64,000 nucleotides of DNA, taken from contig CAYJFD010000001.1 of assembly GCA_964369605.1 (NCBI GenBank), positions 62,001 through 126,000 of the forward strand, given 5' to 3'. A model generated the notes under the pieces. That model saw only the letters and a list, made by a program, of their open reading frames with translations, did no database searches and was not told the origin of the DNA. The position numbers and the translations under genes are program-made. Positions within the stretch are counted from its first letter, which is position 1. Each line of letters opens with the position of its first letter. The stretch is from CAYJFD01 sp964369605 (GTDB lineage Bacteria; Bacteroidota; Bacteroidia; Bacteroidales; UBA932). Positions 52,033 to 60,513 of this stretch are shown here, piece after piece.

Positions 52033-54549
52033 TTAACCGCATTTACCGTGACCACAGTCTTGACAAATTAGACAGCCCTCTTGGTAAATAAGATTAGTGT
52101 TAGAGCATTTTTCGCATTTTGTTCCAGTCTCGTCTTTAGTTCCGTTAGGGATATAAGTTTTTAAGGCTCTTTCAACACCAACTTTCCAAGTATTAATACT
52201 CTCTTCATTAAGATTAAGACCCTTAATAATATTAATTATATCTGTAATAGGAACTCCATTACGAATGACTCCAGAAATTAACTTAGCATAGTTCCAGAAT
52301 TCCTTATCGAACATGTGTGAGATACCTCCCATAGTGCAGCTATAGCCATATTTATCTTTATATTGGAAGTCGTAGCGAGATAACTTAGTCTCTGGATCTT
52401 TTTCTTTAATAATCCAGCCTTTGGTAATACTTGAAGGAACAGTTCTACTTTCGTCCATAATACCCGTAAATATCTCATAAGGCTTATTCTTAACCTTACC
52501 AATAAAAGCGATCCAGTCCTCTTTTCCATTCTTGAAGCGGATTACATCAGCTTCAAGAGACTTAGGACGACTCTTAGGTCTTAACTTTCCATCACTAGCT
52601 TGTACTAGAACACCTGTTCTAGAACCATCTCTATATACAGTTATTCCCTTACATCCGCTTTCCCATGCAGTTTTATATACATCTGCAACTATTTCCTCAC
52701 TAATATCGTTAGGTAGGTTTACAGTAACGCTTATAGAGTGGTCTACCCACTTTTGCATCTCTCCCTGCATCTTAACCTTGTTTACCCAGTTAATATCATT
52801 AGATGTAGCTTTGTAATATGGAGATCTAGATACTAAGGTATTAAGTTCCTCTTCAGACATGTGGATCACTTGTTCTTTATCAAAACCATTAATGTCACAC
52901 CAAGTTAAGAAGTGGTGGTGAAAAACAAAGTATTCCTCAAATGAGTCACCTATCTCGTCAGTAAATGCTATGTTTACAGATTTGTCATTTGGATTAACTT
53001 TACGACGTCTCTTGTAAAACGGAAGGAAAACAGGCTCTATTCCAGATGTCGTCTGAGTCATAAGAGATGTTGTTCCTGTTGGGGCGATAGTAAGCATAGA
53101 AATATTACGCCTTCCGTGTAATTTCATTGCATCGTAGATGCTAGGATCAGCCTCTGCAATTCTCTTTATCATCGGATTATTCTTCTCCTTTTCAATGCTA
53201 AATATAGGGAAGGCTCCTCTTTCCTCTGCTAGGATAGTAGAGGAACGGTAAGCCTCTAAAGCTAGTCTTTTTTGTATCTCTGCTGCGAATTCTGTAGCCT
53301 CTTGAGTGCCATAAGTAATACCTAGTGCAGCTAACATGTCACCTTCAGCAGTAATTCCTAATCCTGTTCTTCTGCCATTGATAGATTTTTCTTTAATCTT
53401 TTCCCAAAGGCGTATTTCAGTAGCTTTAACCTCTAAATCTTCAGGATCTGCTAATAATTTTGCAAGGATAGCATCTATTTTCTCTAATTCTAGGTCGATA
53501 AGGTCATCCATTAAACGCATAGCCTTCTGAACGTGCTCTATGAACAAGTCAGTATTGAATTTGGCTTCCTTTGTAAACGGATTTTCAACATAAGAATATA
53601 AGTTAATCGCTATTAAGCGGCAAGAATCATAAGGACAAAGTGGAATTTCTCCACAAGGATTAGTACTAGTTGTAGTGTAGCCTTCCTCAGCATAGCAGTC
53701 AGCAACAGACTCATTGATAATAGTATCCCAGAAAAGAATACCTGGTTCTGCTGATTTCCAAGCATTATGAATAATCTTTTGCCAAAGAGCACGAGCATTA
53801 ATCTCCTTCTTTACCTTTGGATCGTTAGAGTTAATAGGATACTGTTGAGTATAAGGTTTATTCTCGATAACAGCCTTCATAAACTCATCATCAATCCTTA
53901 CGGATACATTAGCGCCAGTAACCTTACCCTTAACCATTTTTGCATCTATGAAGTCCTCTGCGTCAGGGTGTTTAATAGAAACAGAAAGCATAAGAGCTCC
54001 TCTTCTTCCATCCTGAGCTACTTCTCTTGTAGAATTAGAGAAGCGTTCCATAAATGGAACAATACCAGTAGATGTAAGCGCACTATTAAGAACAGCACTT
54101 CCTGCAGGACGAATATGAGAGAGATCATGCCCTACTCCACCTCTTCTTTTCATCAGCTGTACTTGTTCCTCATCAGTCTTCATAATACCACCATAAGAAT
54201 CCGCAACAGAATTATGTCCGATAACAAAGCAATTTGATAGCGAAGCTACCTGGAAATCATTTCCAATACCTGTCATAGGTCCTCCCTGAGGAATTACATA
54301 TTTAAAGTCCTTGAGCAAATCATATATTTCATTCTCGCTCATAGGGTTTTTATACCTCGCTTCAATGCGGGCAAACTCTTTAGATAAGCGTCTATGCATA
54401 TCTTCTGGGGATAACTCGAAGATATCTCCCTCTGAATTTTTTACGGCATACTTGTTTATCCAAACAGAGGCTGCTAATTCATCTCCTTTAAAATAATTCT
54501 TACTTTCTACTAGGGCTTCTTCGTATGTGAAGGACTTTGATTGTTTCAT
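52033..54549 (-). CDS. nrdJ: Adenosylcobalamin-dependent (class II) ribonucleoside reductase
   Basis: An 838-residue class II RNR that reduces ribonucleotides with a radical made from adenosylcobalamin, so growth does not need O2 for this step. The active-site region shows SLSNCFV, the conserved NPCGEIPL (about residues 297-304) and APTGTTSLM, and the C-terminus carries a zinc-ribbon-like set of CxxC pairs (CEKCSNTNL..CLICQDCGHGKC) for reductant or redox. A DUF-like linker (about 640-800) precedes it. The radical Tyr and R2 partner of class I are not needed. It is the fifth gene of the sufB-ispE unit, 28 bp after sufD. It implies cobalamin uptake or synthesis. Confidence 0.93.
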   Translation of the reverse strand: MKQSKSFTYEEALVESKNYFKGDELAASVWINKYAVKNSEGDIFELSPEDMHRRLSKEFARIEARYKNPMSENEIYDLLKDFKYVIPQGGPMTGIGNDFQVASLSNCFVIGHNSVADSYGGIMKTDEEQVQLMKRRGGVGHDLSHIRPAGSAVLNSALTSTGIVPFMERFSNSTREVAQDGRRGALMLSVSIKHPDAEDFIDAKMVKGKVTGANVSVRIDDEFMKAVIENKPYTQQYPINSNDPKVKKEINARALWQKIIHNAWKSAEPGILFWDTIINESVADCYAEEGYTTTSTNPCGEIPLCPYDSCRLIAINLYSYVENPFTKEAKFNTDLFIEHVQKAMRLMDDLIDLELEKIDAILAKLLADPEDLEVKATEIRLWEKIKEKSINGRRTGLGITAEGDMLAALGITYGTQEATEFAAEIQKRLALEAYRSSTILAEERGAFPIFSIEKEKNNPMIKRIAEADPSIYDAMKLHGRRNISMLTIAPTGTTSLMTQTTSGIEPVFLPFYKRRRKVNPNDKSVNIAFTDEIGDSFEEYFVFHHHFLTWCDINGFDKEQVIHMSEEELNTLVSRSPYYKATSNDINWVNKVKMQGEMQKWVDHSISVTVNLPNDISEEIVADVYKTAWESGCKGITVYRDGSRTGVLVQASDGKLRPKSRPKSLEADVIRFKNGKEDWIAFIGKVKNKPYEIFTGIMDESRTVPSSITKGWIIKEKDPETKLSRYDFQYKDKYGYSCTMGGISHMFDKEFWNYAKLISGVIRNGVPITDIINIIKGLNLNEESINTWKVGVERALKTYIPNGTKDETGTKCEKCSNTNLIYQEGCLICQDCGHGKCG

Positions 54550-54577
54550 ATTATGTGCTTATGTATTACGTTTATTA

Positions 54578-55594
54578 TTAACAACAGTGGTTTGTACAGC
54601 CTCCGCATCGAGAAAATTCTCCTCTAAGTCGTTTTTCTGTTAAGTCTGTAACTCTTTCTTTTATCTCTAAAATACTTATTTTTTCAAGTACTTCGTGGGC
54701 AAAGGCTAGCTGTTGTAGAATCTTAGCCTGCTTCTTCGAAATACCTCTTGAACGCATGTAGAATGTCTCATTCTCGTCTAATCGCCCAGTAGTCGCTCCG
54801 TGTGAGCACTTCACATCGTCAGCATAAATTTCTAGTTGAGGCTCCGAATTAATCTTTGCCTTTGGGGAGATGATAAGATTATGGTTAGCTTGGTAGGCTT
54901 CTGTTTTTTGAGCGTCCTTAACTACCTTGATTAATCCAGTGAATTTGCCCACAGAGCTATCATCAAGGATGCCCTTAAATAGTTGGGAACTAAAGCAGTT
55001 TGGAACCTGATGTACTATTTCCAAAGAGTTTTCTATTCTTTGTTCTGAGTCCATTAAATACAAGCCACTAATATCACATTGTGAGTGTTCTCCATTTAGA
55101 GAGAGCTTTATGGAATTAGATATGCTTCCTCCGTGAAGAGAGACGATAACTAATTTCAAGGATGCTCCTTTTGCTATATCTACATTAAATCTAGTACTAT
55201 GACTTGAGTTATTGTTCTCATTTTGCATCAATACTAGGTTTAAGTTTGCATTTTCCTTTAGATCAATATTAATGGTTTCTAGTGTGCTGAAGCTAAATGA
55301 AGAGGCCGTGTGTGCGCAAAGTAATAATCTGCCGCTAGAGTTCTCTTCAAGTAAGATATCACCCTGGTAAGAAAGTTCTTTAGGATCTTCTTTGCTTCTA
55401 ACAAAGATAGCCTGCTGTATCTTTTCGACGCTCTCACTCTTTTGGAGGTGAAAGCTAAAAGATTTATCCCTCTGTTGTTGGTACACACCATCGATAAGAT
55501 AGACATGGTCAGTATTATCAATCTCAGCTTTACAGCTAAAATCTTCATTCTGACAGTCAACTTCGGGAATATATGTATATGTGTTATCTTGCAT
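54578..55594 (-). CDS. sufD: Fe-S cluster assembly protein SufD
   Basis: A 338-residue SUF scaffold subunit that forms SufBC2D and takes part in cluster building with iron. It has the shared SufB/SufD beta-helix core with NHNLIISPKAKINSEPQLEIYADDVKCSHGATTGRLDE (given in part at residues 235-270) and the ending SRGISKKQAKILQQLAFAHEVL. The C-terminus ends in a short Cys-rich tail (CGGCTNHCC). It is 5 bp after sufC. Confidence 0.93.
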   Translation of the reverse strand: MQDNTYTYIPEVDCQNEDFSCKAEIDNTDHVYLIDGVYQQQRDKSFSFHLQKSESVEKIQQAIFVRSKEDPKELSYQGDILLEENSSGRLLLCAHTASSFSFSTLETINIDLKENANLNLVLMQNENNNSSHSTRFNVDIAKGASLKLVIVSLHGGSISNSIKLSLNGEHSQCDISGLYLMDSEQRIENSLEIVHQVPNCFSSQLFKGILDDSSVGKFTGLIKVVKDAQKTEAYQANHNLIISPKAKINSEPQLEIYADDVKCSHGATTGRLDENETFYMRSRGISKKQAKILQQLAFAHEVLEKISILEIKERVTDLTEKRLRGEFSRCGGCTNHCC

Positions 55595-55599
55595 AGTGA

Positions 55600-56349
55600 T
55601 TATTTTATCAGCCAGTCAAATCCTCTTTTCTCTACTTCTAGTGCTAGTTCTTTTCCTGCACTCTTGATGATTCTTCCATTATATAGGATATGCACTACAT
55701 CTGGAACGATATAGTCTAATAATCTTTGGTAGTGGGTGATTACTATACTCGCATTTTCAGGAGTCTTAAGTTTATTAACACCACTAGCTACTATACGAAG
55801 AGCATCCACATCTAGTCCACTATCTGTTTCATCCAGAATAGATAGCTTAGGCTCTAGCATGGCCATCTGAAATATTTCATTTCTCTTCTTTTCGCCACCA
55901 GAGAATCCAACATTTACTCCTCTAGAAGAAAAAGAGCTATCCATCTGTACAACTTCCATTTTCTGACGCATCAGCTTTAAAAATTCCGCAGCATTAATAG
56001 GCTCTAGACCTTTGTACTTACGGTGCTCATTAATAGCTGTCTTCATGAAGTTAACATTAGTAACTCCAGGGATATCAATAGGGTACTGGAAGCCTAAGAA
56101 TAGTCCCGCCCATGAGCGTTCTTCTGGATTAAGATCAAGAAGATTTTGTCCGTCAAAAATGACTTCTCCCTGAGTCACTTCAAAGGTTGAGCGACCAGCA
56201 AGAACAGAAGAGAGGGTGGATTTACCAGAGCCATTAGGTCCCATAATAGCATGAACCTCGCCGGCTTTCACCTCTAAGTTAATACCTTTTAATATTTCTT
56301 TTTCGCCTACACTTGCGTGAAGGTCTTTAATCTCTAATATATTATTCAT
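55600..56349 (-). CDS. sufC: Fe-S cluster assembly ATPase SufC
   Basis: A 249-residue ABC-type ATPase that drives the SufBCD complex. Walker A GPNGSGKST (residues 37-45), signature FSGGEKKRNE, Walker B LSILDETDSGLD and the H-loop His in SIVITHYQRLL are intact; the SufC-type Glu in DETDSGLD is kept. Its start overlaps the pnuC-like gene by 8 bp. Confidence 0.97.
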   Translation of the reverse strand: MNNILEIKDLHASVGEKEILKGINLEVKAGEVHAIMGPNGSGKSTLSSVLAGRSTFEVTQGEVIFDGQNLLDLNPEERSWAGLFLGFQYPIDIPGVTNVNFMKTAINEHRKYKGLEPINAAEFLKLMRQKMEVVQMDSSFSSRGVNVGFSGGEKKRNEIFQMAMLEPKLSILDETDSGLDVDALRIVASGVNKLKTPENASIVITHYQRLLDYIVPDVVHILYNGRIIKSAGKELALEVEKRGFDWLIK

Positions 56350-56998
56350 CGTCCTGATTTTTCAATTGTTTTTTCCAGGTCTTTAGTCCCATAAATGCCA
56401 TAGTAAGGAAAGATAGACTAACAATAGGCATGAAAAGAAGACCTGCACTTATATATAATGTAGTATTTGTGATATTTACAAATATCCAAGCATACCAGCA
56501 TTCAACTCTCTTTTTGGCTGAAAGTATTTGAGCAGTAACTATCGCACAACTCACAAGGGCATCTAGGTATGGTAGCCTAGCTGGTGGAAATAAATCTGGC
56601 CATTGGGCCGAAAAGAATTTCATCAAAGTTCCCCAAATAAGCATCGCTCCGATAACTGAGAAAACGATGATAAATTTCTTTTTATTTTGAATAGAACTAA
56701 CCTTTAATTCTTTCTTCTTATTACTCTCGTTTTTGTTTGGATGAGTCCACTTCCAGTGCCCATAAATAGATAGAGCTAGTGATAGAGGCTGAAGAAGCAT
56801 ACTTGAGTAAAGCCCCTTCTGCATAAAAAGAAGGAATAAGCTAATAGCATAAATGTAGCCAACCCAAAAATTATATTTGCTTGCTCTCCCTGCAAGGAAG
56901 ACATTAATTAAGCCCAGTAGAACAGAAATAAGTTGAATTAAGCTTACTCCTTGCCCTCCTAAACTGAAAACAATATTGTCAACTCCTAAAATTCCCAT
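56342..56998 (-). CDS. PnuC-like vitamin/nicotinamide riboside transporter
   Basis: A 218-residue protein with about seven hydrophobic segments and the PnuC fold marks: an N-terminal LISVLLGLINVFLAGRASKYNFWVGYIYA (a W-G-Y segment; described here by positions 22-50), LSLALSIYGHWKWTH, and CWYAWIFVNITNTTLYI, in which Trp-x-x-Trp and Asn residues line the binding site in the family. PnuC proteins take up nicotinamide riboside by diffusion and trapping; PnuT and PnuX members take thiamine and riboflavin. Substrate cannot be told. It is fused into the suf operon between sufB (1 bp gap) and sufC (8 bp overlap), an unusual site. Confidence 0.85.
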   Translation of the reverse strand: MGILGVDNIVFSLGGQGVSLIQLISVLLGLINVFLAGRASKYNFWVGYIYAISLFLLFMQKGLYSSMLLQPLSLALSIYGHWKWTHPNKNESNKKKELKVSSIQNKKKFIIVFSVIGAMLIWGTLMKFFSAQWPDLFPPARLPYLDALVSCAIVTAQILSAKKRVECWYAWIFVNITNTTLYISAGLLFMPIVSLSFLTMAFMGLKTWKKQLKNQDDE

Positions 56999-56999
56999 A

Positions 57000-58433
57000 T
57001 TAACCTACACTCCCTTCTAGTGATACCTGAAGAAGTTTTTGCGCTTCAACAGCAAACTCCATAGGAAGTTTGTTGATTACTTCTTTAGCATATCCGTTAA
57101 TAATTAAGCCTATAGCGGTTTCTTCTGAAATACCTCTTTGTTGGCAATAGAAGAGCTGATCCTCACTGATTTTAGATGTAGTAGCCTCGTGCTCAAGTAT
57201 CGCACTGTGGTTAAGATTATCTATAACAGGAAAGGTATGGGCTCCGCATTGGTCTCCTAGTAGAAGAGAATCGCACTGAGTATAATTAGTCGCTCCATCC
57301 GCATTTGGACGTATGCTGACTAAGCCGCGATAGCTATTTTGACTCTTACCTGCTGAGATACCTTTACTTACGATGCGGCTACGTGTATTCTTGCCTATAT
57401 GTATCATTTTCGTACCAGTATCTGCTTGCTGGTAGTTATTTGTAACAGCTACAGAGAAAAATTCAGAGATAGAATTATCTCCCTTCAGTATAGTGCTCGG
57501 GTATTTCCAAGTGATAGCAGAACCTGTCTCTACTTGAGTCCAGAATAACTTGCTATTAACTCCCTCGCAAATTCCTCTCTTTGTTACAAAATTATATATC
57601 CCTCCCTGTCCTTTGCTATCTCCTGGATACCAATTTTGAACCGTAGAGTATTTAACCTCCGCGTTATCAAGGACTACGATTTCTACTATTGCAGCGTGAA
57701 GCTGCTTTTCCTCTCTCTGAGATGCAGTACAGCCTTCTAGGTAACTTAGGTAGGAGCCTTCATCGGCAACGATTAGCGTTCTTTCAAACTGACCAGTGCC
57801 AGCCGCATTAATCCTAAAGTAGCTAGAAAGGTCCATAGGGCAACGCACTCCTTTTGGGATATAGCAGAAAGAGCCATCAGAGAAAACAGCCGAATTTAGG
57901 GCTGAGAAAAAGTTATCTCCAATAGGAACTACTGAGGCTAGGTATTTCTGCACTAATTCAGGGTAGTCGTGAACTGCCTCAGAGAAAGAACAAAAGATTA
58001 TTCCTTTTTCTGCAAGAGATTCGCGGAAAGTCGTTTTAACAGAAACGGAGTCAAAAATAGCATCTACAGCTATTCCAGACATGTGTCCTTTTTCTTGAAG
58101 GGGGATGCCTAATCTGTCAAATGTATCTGCTATCTCACTCTCAAGCTCTTCTTCAGATTTAGCAACAGGTGCAGCATAATATATTATATCTTGAAAGTCT
58201 ATCTCAGGAATATCAAGGTGTCCCCAAGTAGGCATTTTCATCGTTTCCCACTTGCGAAAAGCCTTAAGCCTAAAGTCTAAAAGCCACTGTGGTTCATTCT
58301 TTTTCTGAGATATAAGGCGAACGATATCTTCATTAATCCCTTTGGGGATAAACTCCTGATTTACATCGGTAATGAAGCCGTGCTGGTATTCACTCTCAGA
58401 TATATCTTTAAATATTTTATTTTTCTCGCTCAT
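57000..58433 (-). CDS. sufB: Fe-S cluster assembly protein SufB
   Basis: A 477-residue scaffold subunit of SufBCD on which the [4Fe-4S] cluster is built. The N-terminal part KGINEDIVRLISQKKNEPQWLLDFRLKA, the middle block YCYIPKGVRCPMDLSSYFR-like (here FCYIPKGVRCPMD) and the core SYRGLVSIRPNADGATNYTQCDSLLLGDQCGAHTFP are kept (positions about 366-402). Lengths agree with the family. It is the first gene of the operon, with its promoter close upstream. Confidence 0.97.
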   Translation of the reverse strand: MSEKNKIFKDISESEYQHGFITDVNQEFIPKGINEDIVRLISQKKNEPQWLLDFRLKAFRKWETMKMPTWGHLDIPEIDFQDIIYYAAPVAKSEEELESEIADTFDRLGIPLQEKGHMSGIAVDAIFDSVSVKTTFRESLAEKGIIFCSFSEAVHDYPELVQKYLASVVPIGDNFFSALNSAVFSDGSFCYIPKGVRCPMDLSSYFRINAAGTGQFERTLIVADEGSYLSYLEGCTASQREEKQLHAAIVEIVVLDNAEVKYSTVQNWYPGDSKGQGGIYNFVTKRGICEGVNSKLFWTQVETGSAITWKYPSTILKGDNSISEFFSVAVTNNYQQADTGTKMIHIGKNTRSRIVSKGISAGKSQNSYRGLVSIRPNADGATNYTQCDSLLLGDQCGAHTFPVIDNLNHSAILEHEATTSKISEDQLFYCQQRGISEETAIGLIINGYAKEVINKLPMEFAVEAQKLLQVSLEGSVG

Positions 58434-58440
58434 TATCTTG

Positions 58441-58448
58441 CAAAGGTA
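58441..58448 (-). promoter_or_regulatory. -7 element of the suf operon, very close to the start codon
   Basis: On the minus strand TACCTTTG is followed by only seven bases before the sufB ATG. If used, the mRNA has almost no leader. Confidence 0.45.
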
Positions 58449-58568
58449 TATATTTTATATGATTTTATAAATTATTTTTACGCTGCAGTTTTCTTAAAAT
58501 AGACTAAAAAAAGAAAGTTTTAAGTGCTAAGCTATTAAAGGCAAGGCGTACAATACGTGTGCCAAGTT

Positions 58569-58599
58569 TTTGCTTGTAAGGAAAAAGATATTAACTTTG
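58569..58599 (+). promoter_or_regulatory. Promoter of the lipoprotein-ThiL-like pair
   Basis: TTTG at 58569-58572, a 19-nt spacer and TAACTTTG at 58592-58599, followed by an A-rich leader of about 45 nt to the ATG. Confidence 0.75.
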
Positions 58600-58650
58600 T
58601 CTGCGATTGTGAAAAATTGAATTAAAAATTATAAATAAAAATTAGAAATT

Positions 58651-59490
58651 ATGAAAAGTTTAAAATTTATTATGGCTGCGGCTGCAGTTGCATTGTTTAT
58701 GACATCTTGTGGAAATAAAGGTGTGAAAGGAGGAGATAATGTCGATTTCCAGAATAAGAAATGGTATCTAAATGAGATCGAGCTGGATAAATCCCTAACC
58801 GAAGAAAGTGAGATATGGGAACTTCCAGAAAACGCTAAATATGATGATGTAATCGTTTATGCTCCTATCGAAGTTCAGGTAGATCTAGAATCAGATATAG
58901 ATGTTAGTGATTATGTGCCATTTGCTGAGGCCTTATTAGGAACAGATATACCTGACTTAACAAGTGACTACCTATCTATAGCCTTGACAATCGCCTTGAG
59001 TCAAAATGTATATGATACTGGTTTTCTTTTCGATGAGAAGACGAACTATGTATTAGCCGTGTTTGAAGGAGAAGTAGAAGATGAATCTCCAATGCTTTAT
59101 GAACTTAAGGAAGATGATAGAGTGAGACTGTATTTGACAGAAGAAGAGGCTGACTATCTTATGGATGAAATTAGTTATGAGTTAGATCTAGATGATCAAA
59201 CCCTTTCTTTAATAGAGAATATTCTTACATCAGGGCTTACATTAGATTATACTTCAAGCAGTACTGACTTAAAAATCTCCTTAAGCAGCGAAGATGTTAT
59301 GGAGCTTTTAGATCTTGCTATCGCTTATATAGACACGCTTCCTAAAGTTACTCTTGAAGATCTAATGGAAAATGATGAATTAATGACATTATATATAATT
59401 CATACTTTAGCTGATGTTATAGAAGAAAAGGTTGAGGGTATAACACTTATCTTAAACTTAGATTCAGAGTATAAGCCATCTAGTTACTAG
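58651..59490 (+). CDS. Acidic lipoprotein of unknown function
   Basis: A 279-residue predicted lipoprotein (lipobox MTSC, Cys20). The mature part is markedly acidic (Asp/Glu-rich, for example in VDLESDIDVSDY, EEEADYLMDE and EVEDESPML) with few basic residues, and looks helical in the second half. I do not recognise the family. It has a fully formed promoter and lies 4 bp before the ThiL-like gene. Confidence 0.7.
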   Translation: MKSLKFIMAAAAVALFMTSCGNKGVKGGDNVDFQNKKWYLNEIELDKSLTEESEIWELPENAKYDDVIVYAPIEVQVDLESDIDVSDYVPFAEALLGTDIPDLTSDYLSIALTIALSQNVYDTGFLFDEKTNYVLAVFEGEVEDESPMLYELKEDDRVRLYLTEEEADYLMDEISYELDLDDQTLSLIENILTSGLTLDYTSSSTDLKISLSSEDVMELLDLAIAYIDTLPKVTLEDLMENDELMTLYIIHTLADVIEEKVEGITLILNLDSEYKPSSY

Positions 59491-59494
59491 AATA

Positions 59495-60493
59495 ATGAAA
59501 ACAGATATAGCAAAACTAGGAAAGAGAGTTGCGATAGAAAAACTATTTGAAGCAGCTCAGCTAAATAGATATAACGATATATCCCTATTTGAAGAAGGTA
59601 GATTATTTTCAGTTCAGAAGGTCCTTCAAGAAGGAATAAACTTCGACTTAATATATAATCCCCTAAAGCATCTAGGATATAAGTCTATGCTTTCGGTACT
59701 AGGAGAGCTATATGCGAAATTTGCGAAGCCTATGAGTATGCAAATACTCATAGGAGTCTCGCAACGCTTTTCCTACGAAGATATAGAAGAGTTATTTTTA
59801 GGTATGTCAGCGGCTCTAAAAGAGCACTCAGTAGAAAAAGTAAGCTTAGATTTAATCCCATCTATAAATGGATTATCTCTTTCCCTCAACGCTTTAGGTC
59901 TTTTAGAAAATGAGATCTCCGAAAAAAAGCCAGAGGCAAAGACTAAGGATTTAATATGCCTTTCAGGCAATGTCGGGGCTGCTTATATGGGACTGCAAGT
60001 CTTAGAGAGAGAGAAGGCAGCATTTGTTTCATCCTCGCAGGACGCAACAATAAAACAGCCAGACTTGTCAAACTATAAATACATACTAGAAGCCTACTTG
60101 AGTCCTAGTATTAAAAAGAATATAAGAGAGCAGTTTCAAGAAGACGATATCATCCCAACATCTGGCGTCTTTGTTACTGATGGTCTAGGAGCTGCAGTTA
60201 AAAAACTCTGTAAGCAAACAGGTTTAGGTGCAAAAATTTATATGCAAAGAATCCCAATATCCTCTAGAACCTTTAGTATGGCTGAAGAGGTGAATATAGA
60301 TGCATTAACAGCAGCTTTAAATGGAGGAGATGATTATAAATTCTTATTTACTATTCCTATAGAAAAGAGCGAGATCTTTATGAAAGAATTTGTGGAATAT
60401 GATGTTATAGGTCATCTAGCCACAGAAGACGTAGGCGCAGTTCTTCTTACCCCAGACGGAGCTGAGGTAGAAATCAGTGCTCAAGGTTGGTAA
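59495..60493 (+). CDS. ThiL-like protein with degenerate active site (probable pseudoenzyme)
   Basis: A 332-residue homologue of thiamine-monophosphate kinase. Most of the fold is recognisable: the N-terminal dimer part EGINFDLIYNPLKHLGYKS, LSGNVGAAYMGLQVLEREK, a VTDGLGAAVKKLCKQ block and the ending ALNGGDDYKFLFTIP. But key ATP/Mg motifs known from Bacteroidota ThiL are changed: the GDDAA-type loop is NDISLF (residues 27-32), the TTD of the second motif is SVQ (39-41), the DIYAMN aspartate is Glu71 and GGDTT has become SLDLI. So kinase activity is doubtful. It could still bind a ligand, or be a decaying copy. Length is a little short at the first motif. Confidence 0.75.
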   Translation: MKTDIAKLGKRVAIEKLFEAAQLNRYNDISLFEEGRLFSVQKVLQEGINFDLIYNPLKHLGYKSMLSVLGELYAKFAKPMSMQILIGVSQRFSYEDIEELFLGMSAALKEHSVEKVSLDLIPSINGLSLSLNALGLLENEISEKKPEAKTKDLICLSGNVGAAYMGLQVLEREKAAFVSSSQDATIKQPDLSNYKYILEAYLSPSIKKNIREQFQEDDIIPTSGVFVTDGLGAAVKKLCKQTGLGAKIYMQRIPISSRTFSMAEEVNIDALTAALNGGDDYKFLFTIPIEKSEIFMKEFVEYDVIGHLATEDVGAVLLTPDGAEVEISAQGW

Positions 60494-60494
60494 G

Positions 60495-60513
60495 AACTCT
60501 GCGAGATAGAGTT
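60495..60513. terminator. Weak bidirectional hairpin between ThiL-like gene and oxyR
   Basis: AACTCT and AGAGTT (6-bp stem, 7-base loop) fill the 19-bp space between the two convergent stop codons. It may end both transcripts but the stem is short. Confidence 0.35.
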
